Source: JAHEJE01 sp965216335 (GTDB taxonomy: Bacteria; Pseudomonadota; Alphaproteobacteria; Rhizobiales; Aestuariivirgaceae). From it: a DNA stretch of 64,000 nucleotides. The number at the start of each line of letters is the position of its first letter. Positions within the stretch are counted from its first letter, which is position 1. The stretch lies in the NCBI GenBank assembly GCA_965216335.1, contig OZ244154.1:1054001-1118000 (forward strand), written 5' to 3'. Below are positions 26,891-35,496 of the stretch, one piece after another. Below the pieces are notes generated by a model. The model ran no database searches. It had not been told where the DNA came from and saw only the letters and a list, made by a program, of their open reading frames with translations. Position numbers and translations under genes: made by a program.

Positions 26891-27174
26891 TAGAGCATTT
26901 TTCGATCATATGGAATCACTTGACCGGATTTCCGCGTCTGCTGGCTAGGCATGCTTGGCGCCGCGATCTGGTTGACCGCAAGCCGAGCATGGTGATCCCC
27001 GCCTTCGCGGGGACAGGCTGGAGGCGCGGAAATCCGGCCTTCGGTGGGCCAAATTCGCCCATCTGGTGCGTTGCGGTGCTTGCCCGATGCACCGCATCGC
27101 GCCCGCGCACCGCGCCTGCCATATGAGCGAATTTGGCTCCATCAAGTGATCCCATATGATCGAAAAATGCTCTA
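26891..27174. repeat. Palindromic mobile element, TAGAGCATTTTTCG-type arms, with a nested insert
   Basis: 284 bp with TA at both ends and arms like those at 22130 (TAGAGCATTTTTCGATCATA). About 20 bp longer than its relatives because of an inserted GC hairpin, GATCCCCGCCTTCGCGGGGA, a REP-like motif common in alphaproteobacteria. The stretch 26637-26890 before it shows no gene. Confidence 0.85.
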
Positions 27175-27289
27175 ATATCGGCGGTATTGGCGTTCGGCTG
27201 TCTCTGACTGTCGTACCGCGCCGATACGACTACGGTTTTCCTTCAGCGTATGGATCAGGCTCAACAGCCGTGCGCATCATCGGTTCGAC

Positions 27290-28837
27290 ATGACAAAAGG
27301 GACAGAACCAAAATCGGGGGACGAGGTGCCGCATCGGCTGCGCGCCCTGCCCGTCATGATCCTGGTTCAACTGCTGGTCGCCGCAGCCGGACTCGTGGTC
27401 GAAATCCTGGCGGGCCGCATGCTTTCGCCCTATGTGGGGATGTCGCTGTACACCTGGACGGCGGTCATCGCGGTGGTACTGGCGGGCTTTTCGTTTGGCC
27501 ATTGGGTGGGCGGGCACATTGCCCAGAGGCCGGCCGAGGACGCCCTGGCCCAGACGGCGGTGGCCATGGCGTTGGGCGGCCTGTCGACGGCGCTCACGCT
27601 GGTTCTCCTGCGCGCGGTGGCCTCCGGCGTGCTGTCGAACATCTCAAGCGCAGGCGTGGCGATCCTCATTCTCGCCTGTGTCATCGCTTTCCTGCCCTCG
27701 TTCTTCGCCGGCATCCCGTCGCCGGTCCTTGCACGGATCGCCGTCGCCCTGAAACCCGGCGGCGAAGGCACCGCCTTGGGCGCCATCTTCGCGGCAAGCT
27801 CCATCGGAGCGATTGTCGGCACGCTGGCAACGGGGTTTGTCTTCATCGCCTGGCTCGGGACCGCGGTTACGATCATGATTGTTGTGGCGGTGTACGTGGC
27901 GCTCGCCGCGCTGTTGCTTTGTGCTGCGGGCGGACGCCGCCACCGCCTGACCACGGCGCTGCTTTCAGCGGCCGCCATCGCCCTCGGCCTGTACAATCTC
28001 AGTGCGGCGCAAATCTGCACCAAGGAGAGCCGCTACTACTGCATCCGCATTGTCGACTTTTCCGGCCAGGCCGGGGCCCATGCCAATCTCATGGTGCTCG
28101 ATCACCTCGGCCACGGCATCAATGTAAAGGACGCACCGCAGCGATTGATTACCCCTTATGTGGCCCTGATGGACCGGGTGCTGACGATGCGCCTGAAAAG
28201 CAAGCCCTCATCGGCGTTCTTTATCGGCGGTGGCGCCTACACGCTGCCCCGCGCATGGAACCACGCAGCACCCGGCGCGCGGATTACCGTCGCCGAAATC
28301 GACCCGGATGTGACCAAACTCGCCCGGGAGCGCATGTGGCTGGCCACAGCCGGCATCGAGATCATTCATGCCGATGCACGGGCAACCCTCTCGCGCCTTG
28401 AACGGCGCTATCAGGTGATCGTTGGTGACGCTTTCACCGATATCGCCGTGCCGGCACACCTGGTGACCCGTGAATTCTTCGAGCTCGTGAAGACGCGCCT
28501 GTCGCACGATGGCGTTTACGCCATGAACGTGGTGGATCATTCCGACAGCATGAATGCACTGTTTGCCATTTATGCGACTTTGAAGAGCGTGTTCGGCAAT
28601 GTGGAGGTTTTCGGCGAAGAAGGAGACCTTTTGGCAGGTGGCCGCACAACCTTCGTGGTCTTTGCATCCCAACAGCCGAGCGGCATTGACCGAGCCGTCG
28701 ACCCGCAGGACGACAACCGGTCGTTCGTCAGACTCCTGCCCAACCGCCTCGACGCGCGGATCGCCAAAACAGGTGCGGTTCTCCTCACCGACGACTACAC
28801 ACCAATCGACCGACTGGTGGGTATCGGCGAGCTTTAG
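27290..28837 (+). CDS. Membrane-fused spermidine-synthase-like protein
   Basis: 515 residues. The N-terminal ~235 residues have about seven hydrophobic helices (VMILVQLLVAAAGLVVEILA and onwards). The C-terminal half is an aminopropyl/methyltransferase-like Rossmann domain: the nucleotide-binding Gly loop FFIGGGAYTLPR, the acidic strand end VAEIDPDV, and VGDAFTDIAVPAHLVTREFF, which resembles the active-site Asp segment of spermidine synthases. Such fused proteins are widespread, but their substrate is unproven; polyamine synthesis is only one option. An intergenic repeat segment lies just upstream of the ATG. Confidence 0.78.
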   Translation: MTKGTEPKSGDEVPHRLRALPVMILVQLLVAAAGLVVEILAGRMLSPYVGMSLYTWTAVIAVVLAGFSFGHWVGGHIAQRPAEDALAQTAVAMALGGLSTALTLVLLRAVASGVLSNISSAGVAILILACVIAFLPSFFAGIPSPVLARIAVALKPGGEGTALGAIFAASSIGAIVGTLATGFVFIAWLGTAVTIMIVVAVYVALAALLLCAAGGRRHRLTTALLSAAAIALGLYNLSAAQICTKESRYYCIRIVDFSGQAGAHANLMVLDHLGHGINVKDAPQRLITPYVALMDRVLTMRLKSKPSSAFFIGGGAYTLPRAWNHAAPGARITVAEIDPDVTKLARERMWLATAGIEIIHADARATLSRLERRYQVIVGDAFTDIAVPAHLVTREFFELVKTRLSHDGVYAMNVVDHSDSMNALFAIYATLKSVFGNVEVFGEEGDLLAGGRTTFVVFASQQPSGIDRAVDPQDDNRSFVRLLPNRLDARIAKTGAVLLTDDYTPIDRLVGIGEL

Positions 28838-28870
28838 GACGGGCCTGGCCGGAAAAGCACCAATGCAGCC

Positions 28871-30298
28871 CTAGTCCTGCCAACGACGTTCGATACGGCG
28901 GTGGCGCCTGCGCTCTATGCGAGGCTGGCGGCGGCGTTCGATGCGGTGCTGACGTTGCCTGTGGCGGGGACGGACATGTTTGCGATGGCGCCGGTGCCCG
29001 CGGTTGATGGTACCGCCGAAGCCGATGCCGATACCAATCCGGATGCGCGGTTCATCCTCCTCGTAATACTCCTCTTCGACCACTTCCCGACGGGCGCGGC
29101 GCTTTTTCTTTCGCTTCTTTTTCTTCTTCCTGGCGACCCGTGGCTTTTCCTTCAGCAGCGAAAGCTTGGTGCAGCTTTCATCTTCCGGGGTTCCCAGTCG
29201 CGCCAGACGCGCTGGAGAGATGCCGTACAGCGACTGGAAGATCTGCGGCAGCGTACTGGTCTCTTCGAGCTCGCTTTGCTCGAGATGCCGGCCGATCGCC
29301 GCCTCGGTCTTCGGACCCATGATGCCGTCCGGGCGGCCGGTGTTTATGCCGCGCTTGGCAAGACCGAGCTGAACCGCCTGCAGCAGCGGGTCTCGGCGCC
29401 CTTCGGGTTGGCCGGCCAGACCGGTGACACTGAGGCAGCTCGACGCTTGCTGTGAAATCTTGCCGTTGAGACGCACGGTGACGTCCCACTTGGCGGTTTC
29501 ACCCGGCTGCAGCGAAACGTCGTTCTGGCAAAGCTGCCGGCCGCCTCCAGCGTAGCCGCATGTCCACTGGTTTTCCTCTTCGCCGGCACTGCGCGGCGTG
29601 CCGTGCAGCATGCCGGTCAGGAACACCGGCCCGGTGTAGATGCCGTTGCCGGTGTTGGTGACCGACAGGTGCTGGGCGCAATCGCGGCCGCGCCGGCAGG
29701 TCTTGGGCTGTTTCGTTTCAACGACAAGATTGGCATCGGCCGGATCGTAGGCCTCGATATCCACCTTGGGCTTTTCCGGATCGACGCGAACCGGCTCACG
29801 CTTGATGAGTTCATCGCCCTTGCGGACAACAACGATGATGTCCTGGCCGATGAACGTGTCCGGCAGATCGGCCCGGAAGGGTGTGTAGGGCACCTCTGCG
29901 ACTTCAGGCTCAGGCTCGGTCTCCGGCTCGGTTTTCGCCGGCGGCTGTTTGGCCGGAGTTTCCGCTGCCGTTGTCTCGCTCTCGGCTGGCGGTGTCTGCG
30001 CCGGGGGCTGGTCCTGTTGCGGCGTCTCGGCTGGTTTGTCCTCCTCGACGAGTTCGGTCACCTCGGTTGCCGGAACCTCCTTGCCGTCGGGCGTCTCGAA
30101 GCTGATCGTCGTTCCCGGAACCGGTTCGCCCTCGCTCTGGACATCGATGTCCACGGTAACGGCCCCAGCCGGGCCGACGACCGCCAGTCCGGCGGAAACA
30201 GCAAACGCCACGCCTAGAGCCTTTTTTGTCAATACCGAGCCATTTGACCCACCGAAGGCCGGCTTTGTCAAAAAGGGCTCTAATTTAAACTTGTTCAT
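28871..30298 (-). CDS. Secreted protein with peptidoglycan-binding-like domain and basic tail
   Basis: 475 residues from the ATG at 30298. The N-terminus is odd: after MNKFKL, 22 codons come from an inserted palindromic element before the hydrophobic signal (GVAFAVSAGLAVVGPAGA). Next come a short beta domain (VDIDVQSEGEPVPGTTISF), a Pro/Glu/Thr linker (~75-130), a middle domain with four Cys, and a PG-binding-like helix pair with the pattern LGLAKRGINTGRPDGIMGPK at ~330-350. The last ~90 residues are extremely basic (KKKKKRKKKRR, then Arg/His-rich repeats around an RIRIGIGIGFGG stretch). Its start is 43 bases after the subtilase stop, so the pair is an operon. Role unknown; a cell-wall-associated partner is plausible. 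Confidence 0.7.
   Translation of the reverse strand: MNKFKLEPFLTKPAFGGSNGSVLTKKALGVAFAVSAGLAVVGPAGAVTVDIDVQSEGEPVPGTTISFETPDGKEVPATEVTELVEEDKPAETPQQDQPPAQTPPAESETTAAETPAKQPPAKTEPETEPEPEVAEVPYTPFRADLPDTFIGQDIIVVVRKGDELIKREPVRVDPEKPKVDIEAYDPADANLVVETKQPKTCRRGRDCAQHLSVTNTGNGIYTGPVFLTGMLHGTPRSAGEEENQWTCGYAGGGRQLCQNDVSLQPGETAKWDVTVRLNGKISQQASSCLSVTGLAGQPEGRRDPLLQAVQLGLAKRGINTGRPDGIMGPKTEAAIGRHLEQSELEETSTLPQIFQSLYGISPARLARLGTPEDESCTKLSLLKEKPRVARKKKKKRKKKRRARREVVEEEYYEEDEPRIRIGIGIGFGGTINRGHRRHRKHVRPRHRQRQHRIERRRQPRIERRRHRRIERRWQD
30215..30282. repeat. Short palindromic element inserted in frame in a gene
   Basis: 68 bp between and including two TA dinucleotides. The arms are TAGAGCCTTTTTTGTCAATA and its near-complement at the right (TTGTCAAAAAGGGCTCTA); the centre is CATTTGACCCACCGAAGGCC. 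The net addition is 66 bp, or 22 codons, read as EPFLTKPAFGGSNGS and onwards in the host gene. It lies between the initiator region and the hydrophobic core of the signal peptide. Confidence 0.88.
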
Positions 30299-30341
30299 GG
30301 TCTCAAACCTCCTTGATGGTTCGATGTGCTGCCTGACCTCG

Positions 30342-33300
30342 TCATCCCAGGCGCAGCGCAAAGCGGGCCTCGCGCCTGGTGCCATTCTTGTGTGTGGTGA
30401 TGAGCCTGATGGTCCAGGATTTGGCGCCGGCGAAGAACTTGGCCGGCAGATCCATCAGGGCGCCGTCCAGCACCGGCTTGACGATCGCCTTGTTGACCCG
30501 GAACCACTTCTCCGGCCGGTCGCCCTTGCCGATCAGGATCGCGGCCTCGGCGAACTCGCTGGCCGCGGCAGTGCCGATGATCCGTACGGCAGGTTTCGAG
30601 CCGCCGACGACCTTGGCGCCGTCGATGCGGCTTTCGATGAAGTATTCAGGATCGGCCTTCAAGGCCGCCTCGGCATCGATCAGGCCGTAGCCGGAGTAGT
30701 TGTCGACGCCGGGCGTCTCGATGTCGGTGGCCGACTGCAGGATCATGCGGATGGCCTGATCCGGCTTGAGGGCCGGGTTGCGCGACAGCAGCAGGGACAG
30801 TGTGCCGGCGACGATGGGGGCGGAGAACGATGTCCCGCTGGCCCGGTAGTAGGCCCGATCGTCACCGACGATGCCTTCGCCCTTGTTGTATTTGACGCCG
30901 CTGATGAAGGCCAGGAGATCGGTGCGGCGAGCGCGCAAGCTGAGCACGTCGACGCCGGGTGCGGCGATATCGACCGCCGTGCCCCAGTTGGAAAAGCCGG
31001 CCCGCTTGTCGCGCCGGTCGGTGGCCGACACGGTAATGACGCCGTTCAGCCCGGCGGGCGAGAACTGGCTGACGCTCTTGCCGGCGTTGCCGGAGGCGGC
31101 CACGATGATCGCCCCTTTGGCGCGGGCGTGATCGACGGCGAGCTGCTCGACCTTGGTCAGACCACGTCCGCCGAGCGACAGGTTGATCACCCGGGCGCCA
31201 TTGTCGGCGGCATAGGCAATCGCCTCGGCGACATGCGAGGCATGGCCGCGGCCAAAGGCGTCCAGCGCCTTCAGCACCATGATCCGCGCCGACGGGTTGA
31301 GGCCGACGATGCCGGTGCCGTTGTCCCGCCCCGCGGCGATGACGCCGGCGACAAAGGTGCCATGGCCGTCGTAGTCCCAGGGCTTGCGGCTCGCGCGGAT
31401 GAAGTTCCAGCCCATGATGTCGTCGACGTAACCGTTGCCGTCGTCATCCCTGCCGTTGCCGCGGGTCTCGTTGGGGTTGATCCAGATGGCGCTGTGCGGC
31501 AAGTCGGGATGATACCAGTCGATGCCCGTGTCGATGACCGCGACGGTGACGGGTTTATCGGTCGGCCTGGACTGAAGCGGCGGCTTGCCGACGTCGTAGC
31601 CAACCCGCTTGATCGCCCACTGGTTGTCGAACTTCTGGCCCCACAGGCCCTTGGACTTGAAGAACGGATCGCTGAATTCCTTCTTGCGGCACGGATCGGG
31701 TTCGAACCAGGAAATCACCTCGGAACTCCCCAGGCTGCCGGTGAACGCGGGCACCTCGGCTTGCGGCACATCGACGACGAACACCGGGGTCGGTCCGACG
31801 CGGAAGCCGCGCCTGATGCAAATCTTGCTGGCGGCCGGGGCCAGGCTGGCCGGCAGGCCGGTCATCGGCTTGTTGCCGGCCACAACCAGTTGCCGCGAGG
31901 GCGCGGTATCGATCTTGATTTCGCGCTTGTCGGCTGGCGCCGCTGCAGTCTCCTGCCCCGCCGCCGTGCCGTCTTCAGGCTCTTCGACGAGAGCGAGTTC
32001 CGGCTCGTTTGCGCCATCCTCGGCCTGGGTAAGCTGCAACGCAACGGTTCCGGTCTCGTCAGCCGTCGCCGCCGGGACATCTTCCTGATAGTTTTCGGCG
32101 GAGGTCAAGGCGGCGTCCGTCTCGGCCGTTTCATCGTTCGACGGAAGCTCGGGCGCCGGCTGCAACAGCTTCAATGTCGCGCCTTCGACCGGTTCGCCGG
32201 TCTGGACACTGGACAGAGCAAGCTCGACCACGGTGATATCGGCCTTGACCAGGCCGAGATCGGGCTCTTCGGGTTCCTCGGGCTGTTCCGGCGGCACCTC
32301 AGTCGTTGTTGTCGGCGGGCTCGGCTGGTCCTCGTCGGTCGGCGGTGTCGGCGTCTCGGGCTGACCGGTCTCCGTCGGGGTGCTCGTGCAGACCGGGATT
32401 TCCGGTTCGTCCGTCGTCACCGTTTCCGGTGTGTCGACCAGTTCTTCAGGCGCGTAGGAAATATTGATCGAGGAGTCCGGCTCACTCACGCCGCTGTCGA
32501 GATAGTACCAGGTGCCGACACAGCGCTCCGGCACCTCGACGGCAATGGCATAGCCCTCCTCGACCGGTTCCGACGGGATCAGGCCGGAATGGTCGTCGGG
32601 CTTGGGGCAATCGGTGGTTTCGAGCGCATCGGCGGCCTCGCGGGCCCGTTCGGCGGCTTTCAGATGGGCATCGGCGGCGGTCACGGCATCCTGGGCGGTC
32701 TGCATGTCGGCATCGCTCACGGTCTTGCCGTCGAGCCGGTCGCCCTCGAGGCGTTCAACGGCGGCCTGCGCCAGCTCCTTGCGGTCGACGGCGGCGCGCC
32801 AGGCATTGAACGCCGCGGTTTGCAATTTTTGCTTTTCCTCCGGACACACCGGCCCTGCGGGAATTTCAGGAATGGCACCGGTCGGGTCCTGATTGCCGCG
32901 ATTTTCCTCCAGCACCTCTTCGTTGGTGCGGGTTCTGGGCACGGGTTCGGGATCGGTGCCGGTGGTCACCCGGGGCGGCTGCGGTGTAGTGCCGGTGCGC
33001 GGCCGCTCTGTCTGCGGGGGAGGATCGAAGCTCCAGGGATCGTAGCCGGGCGTTTCGGGGGTATTCTGCCTGCAGCAAATGGCGCTGACGCTCATCCGCG
33101 GCGGCGCGGCCCGTCCGCGTATGGCGCTTTGCGGCACCACATTATCTTCGTTCGCCTTTTCCCGCTCTTCGCCGACCCAGGCCGCGGAACCCTTGCCGGT
33201 GATGCTCCAGCGCGACAGCTTCATGGTGCGGCCGCCGCCGCGTACGGGGATGTCCTTGCAGCCGCAGTCGCCCATCAGCACGTAGTGGTATTCGCCCTTC

Positions 33301-33908
33301 TGCTTGATCCAGACGACACGGATGGTGACGTTGCAGCCGAAGGCGCTGCGGGTCTCGGCGAAGGTTTCGACGCGATAGTCGGCAAGATAGCGGTCAATGG
33401 CTTCTTCGATGCGCTTGCGCACCTGCCCGGCAATGGCGGCGCCGATGTTGCGCAAAATGCCGGCACCGCCGGCGGCGCCGCCCAGCACCTCGGGAAACGT
33501 GTTGGCCGCGCCGCGCAGAACCCGATAGATGCCGAGCGAATTCCATGCGGTGTTGATCGCCGCCAGTTGGCAGGGGTCACCCCTCTGGGTTTTCAGTTTG
33601 TCCCGGATGGCATTCAGGATCGATTCCATGGCCAGCGAGATGTTGCCGGGAATGAGCCGTTCCTTGATCTTGCGTTTGATGAACGACTTCAGCGCGCCTT
33701 TGAGGGCGTTGCGGGCGCTGGGATCGATGGGAACGTCCTTTTCAAGATCGCGGAGGAAATCATCCGTGCTCTCGCCGGCCAGCTGCTCGGCCCAGTTGTC
33801 GGCGGCCTGATCAACCGTGTGACGGTCTGCCCTTGCGGGCATCACGCTGACGATCAAGCAGAAGAAAACAACAACTGCATATAGACGCGGGGACCTTGCG
33901 AATCTCAT
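30342..33908 (-). CDS. Large secreted subtilisin-like serine protease (S8 family)
   Basis: 1188 residues from the ATG at 33908 (GGAGG eight bases upstream). A signal peptide (AVVVFFCLIVSVMPARA) leads to the periplasm or outside. Residues ~30-270 form an unrecognised helical/beta domain with several Cys. A long Pro/Glu/Thr-rich stretch with coiled-coil AERAREAADALE follows, then a GEPVEGAT beta module. The catalytic domain is C-terminal: Asp793 (VIDTGIDWYHPDL), His849 (DGHGTFVAG), Ser1027 (GTSFSAP). A ~100-residue beta domain ends the protein. It heads a two-gene operon with the PG-binding-like protein. A long acidic pro-region before the protease is unusual; substrate unknown. Confidence 0.88.
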   Translation of the reverse strand: MRFARSPRLYAVVVFFCLIVSVMPARADRHTVDQAADNWAEQLAGESTDDFLRDLEKDVPIDPSARNALKGALKSFIKRKIKERLIPGNISLAMESILNAIRDKLKTQRGDPCQLAAINTAWNSLGIYRVLRGAANTFPEVLGGAAGGAGILRNIGAAIAGQVRKRIEEAIDRYLADYRVETFAETRSAFGCNVTIRVVWIKQKGEYHYVLMGDCGCKDIPVRGGGRTMKLSRWSITGKGSAAWVGEEREKANEDNVVPQSAIRGRAAPPRMSVSAICCRQNTPETPGYDPWSFDPPPQTERPRTGTTPQPPRVTTGTDPEPVPRTRTNEEVLEENRGNQDPTGAIPEIPAGPVCPEEKQKLQTAAFNAWRAAVDRKELAQAAVERLEGDRLDGKTVSDADMQTAQDAVTAADAHLKAAERAREAADALETTDCPKPDDHSGLIPSEPVEEGYAIAVEVPERCVGTWYYLDSGVSEPDSSINISYAPEELVDTPETVTTDEPEIPVCTSTPTETGQPETPTPPTDEDQPSPPTTTTEVPPEQPEEPEEPDLGLVKADITVVELALSSVQTGEPVEGATLKLLQPAPELPSNDETAETDAALTSAENYQEDVPAATADETGTVALQLTQAEDGANEPELALVEEPEDGTAAGQETAAAPADKREIKIDTAPSRQLVVAGNKPMTGLPASLAPAASKICIRRGFRVGPTPVFVVDVPQAEVPAFTGSLGSSEVISWFEPDPCRKKEFSDPFFKSKGLWGQKFDNQWAIKRVGYDVGKPPLQSRPTDKPVTVAVIDTGIDWYHPDLPHSAIWINPNETRGNGRDDDGNGYVDDIMGWNFIRASRKPWDYDGHGTFVAGVIAAGRDNGTGIVGLNPSARIMVLKALDAFGRGHASHVAEAIAYAADNGARVINLSLGGRGLTKVEQLAVDHARAKGAIIVAASGNAGKSVSQFSPAGLNGVITVSATDRRDKRAGFSNWGTAVDIAAPGVDVLSLRARRTDLLAFISGVKYNKGEGIVGDDRAYYRASGTSFSAPIVAGTLSLLLSRNPALKPDQAIRMILQSATDIETPGVDNYSGYGLIDAEAALKADPEYFIESRIDGAKVVGGSKPAVRIIGTAAASEFAEAAILIGKGDRPEKWFRVNKAIVKPVLDGALMDLPAKFFAGAKSWTIRLITTHKNGTRREARFALRLG

Positions 33909-34276
33909 CGACCCAACCTCCGTCTGGCCGGCCCCCAAATACATCGATGCTCACAGCGAACTCAGCGCTGTTCGGACAACTCTGCCGATACAGCGCCATT
34001 GAACCCTATCACGCAGCATTAGACAAGCTGACGTGTGGCAGGCCATGAGCGCCGCATCTGTGTGAATACACGACACAGCCTGAACGAAGGCCTTTGCCAG
34101 GGTTCATCTCAGGTTCAGATTGCAGCATTCTGCAGCGACGACAAACAGGTGGAGATCTCCGACAACTCCCAACGTCGTCATTGCCGTGACAAGCCCGGTA
34201 ATGACGGTTTCCCGAGATGCCCGGTTTGATGGCTAGGTCCGACGTGACGGTAACGGTGTCGGTTCTGGGTGTTCCT
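33909..34276. other. Intergenic region upstream of the subtilase operon
   Basis: 368 bases between the subtilase start and the 3' end of the NicX/M29-like gene on the same strand. It should hold the subtilase promoter. I saw no gene, repeat or clear terminator. Confidence 0.4.
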
Positions 34277-35398
34277 TTACCGGTGTGTTCCGTTCGCTCT
34301 CAGTTTCGTGTCGGCGTTCGGGCTCTGAATGCCCACGCGAGGGTCCGGGTTGTCAAACAGTGCCTGGAGTTCCCGCCATTCAACGATGCACTGCGAAAGC
34401 TGAGCGAACCGTTCGGCGTGCAGCCTGCCTTTGTCCCACAGGGCAACGCCGTCGATGCTGATGGTCGGATCGAGTACGGTCCAGCAAATCTCGCCGGGGG
34501 CGTAGGCGCCACAGGTGTGGAAGTGCAGCAAACGGGGATTGGGAAACACCGTGTTCGACCAGCGATCGGGATCGTCCGCTGCATTACCCGCGTAAAAGCA
34601 CCCCGGATGGATGCCTGCATGCCAGGAATGGACGACATCCCTGTCGATGCCAAATTGCTCGGCCACACGGGCGTAGTGTTGCCTTACCTGTTCGACCAAG
34701 GCGGGTGGACCGGTGAAATTCACAATCTGCCCGGCGTCGACCTCGGCAAACACAGTGGCCGGCAGGGCAAGGCAGGCGGGATGGTAGGGTCGCGAGCCCG
34801 TCGGCGTCAGATAGTTAGAAACCGCAACCGTGCCGGAAAACAGTGCGGCCGGCATCGGTGCCGGTACGCCGAGCGGAAACCGCCTGACGCTGACATCCTG
34901 GGCGGCTTGGCGAAAGCACCCGGTCGGCTGTCCCGTCAAATTCGTTCCGGCCGGACACTCGATCGAAATCTCGCCGGCATTGGCCAGAGTGGCGTCCATG
35001 GCCAGTTTGAAGGCCTGCATCGCACGGTGGTCGGTTCGCCCGAAGCTGGAGGCAAACGATGCTGCATCCCGGCTGTAGACCATGACGGTCCGGCGCCCGT
35101 CACGTGCCGGCGCAAACCGGTCCTGGTCACCGATACGCGCAAGATAGATGGTGCAATCGTAGTTGTGCGCGGCCCGCGAAATGTGCGGCTGATCCGTGTC
35201 CGGCGCACACGCCGTCAGGACGTCCGTCTCGCAGCCGATCTCGCGCGCGCCCGCCTCGACCGCGGAAACCACAGCCGCGTCGTACCAGCCCAGATCGGGC
35301 GGTTCGTGGACCATAAGAAGCCTGTCGTCCGGTTGCAGTTGCGCGCAGTTGATCAGCAAGTTGCGAACGCTTTGCTCCATACCTGCCGGCAAACTCAT
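34277..35398 (-). CDS. Putative NicX/M29-aminopeptidase-like metalloenzyme
   Basis: 373 residues from the ATG at 35398 (GGGGAG eight bases upstream). The overall layout resembles the family that includes M29 aminopeptidases and the Fe(II) ring-opening 2,5-dihydroxypyridine dioxygenase NicX: an N-terminal alpha/beta domain starting with a LQPDDRLLMVHEP strand, a C-terminal part with HSWHAGIHPGC and HFHTCGAYAPGEICW, and late DGVALWDKGRL. The His-rich and acidic residues in the second half could bind metal. I cannot say whether it is a hydrolase or a dioxygenase. It is last in a minus-strand series with a 2OG-oxygenase, an AhpD-like protein and a RidA-like protein, which points to catabolism of a nitrogenous compound. 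Confidence 0.5.
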   Translation of the reverse strand: MSLPAGMEQSVRNLLINCAQLQPDDRLLMVHEPPDLGWYDAAVVSAVEAGAREIGCETDVLTACAPDTDQPHISRAAHNYDCTIYLARIGDQDRFAPARDGRRTVMVYSRDAASFASSFGRTDHRAMQAFKLAMDATLANAGEISIECPAGTNLTGQPTGCFRQAAQDVSVRRFPLGVPAPMPAALFSGTVAVSNYLTPTGSRPYHPACLALPATVFAEVDAGQIVNFTGPPALVEQVRQHYARVAEQFGIDRDVVHSWHAGIHPGCFYAGNAADDPDRWSNTVFPNPRLLHFHTCGAYAPGEICWTVLDPTISIDGVALWDKGRLHAERFAQLSQCIVEWRELQALFDNPDPRVGIQSPNADTKLRANGTHR

Positions 35399-35496
35399 TG
35401 CTGCCACTCCCCAAGATCGCGCGGGCCGCCCGGAGCGCCCGTTCAATCTGTACCGATGTCAAAACCTCTGCCGGGCCTGATGTTTCACCGATCCCC

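Noticed and set aside
29949..33884. A 1311-codon open frame on the plus strand
   Set aside because: It is antisense to the subtilase and PG-binding-like genes, whose products have signal peptides, a catalytic triad and good start sites. The opposite frame is stop-free because of high GC at codon position 3; its translation has no recognisable domain.
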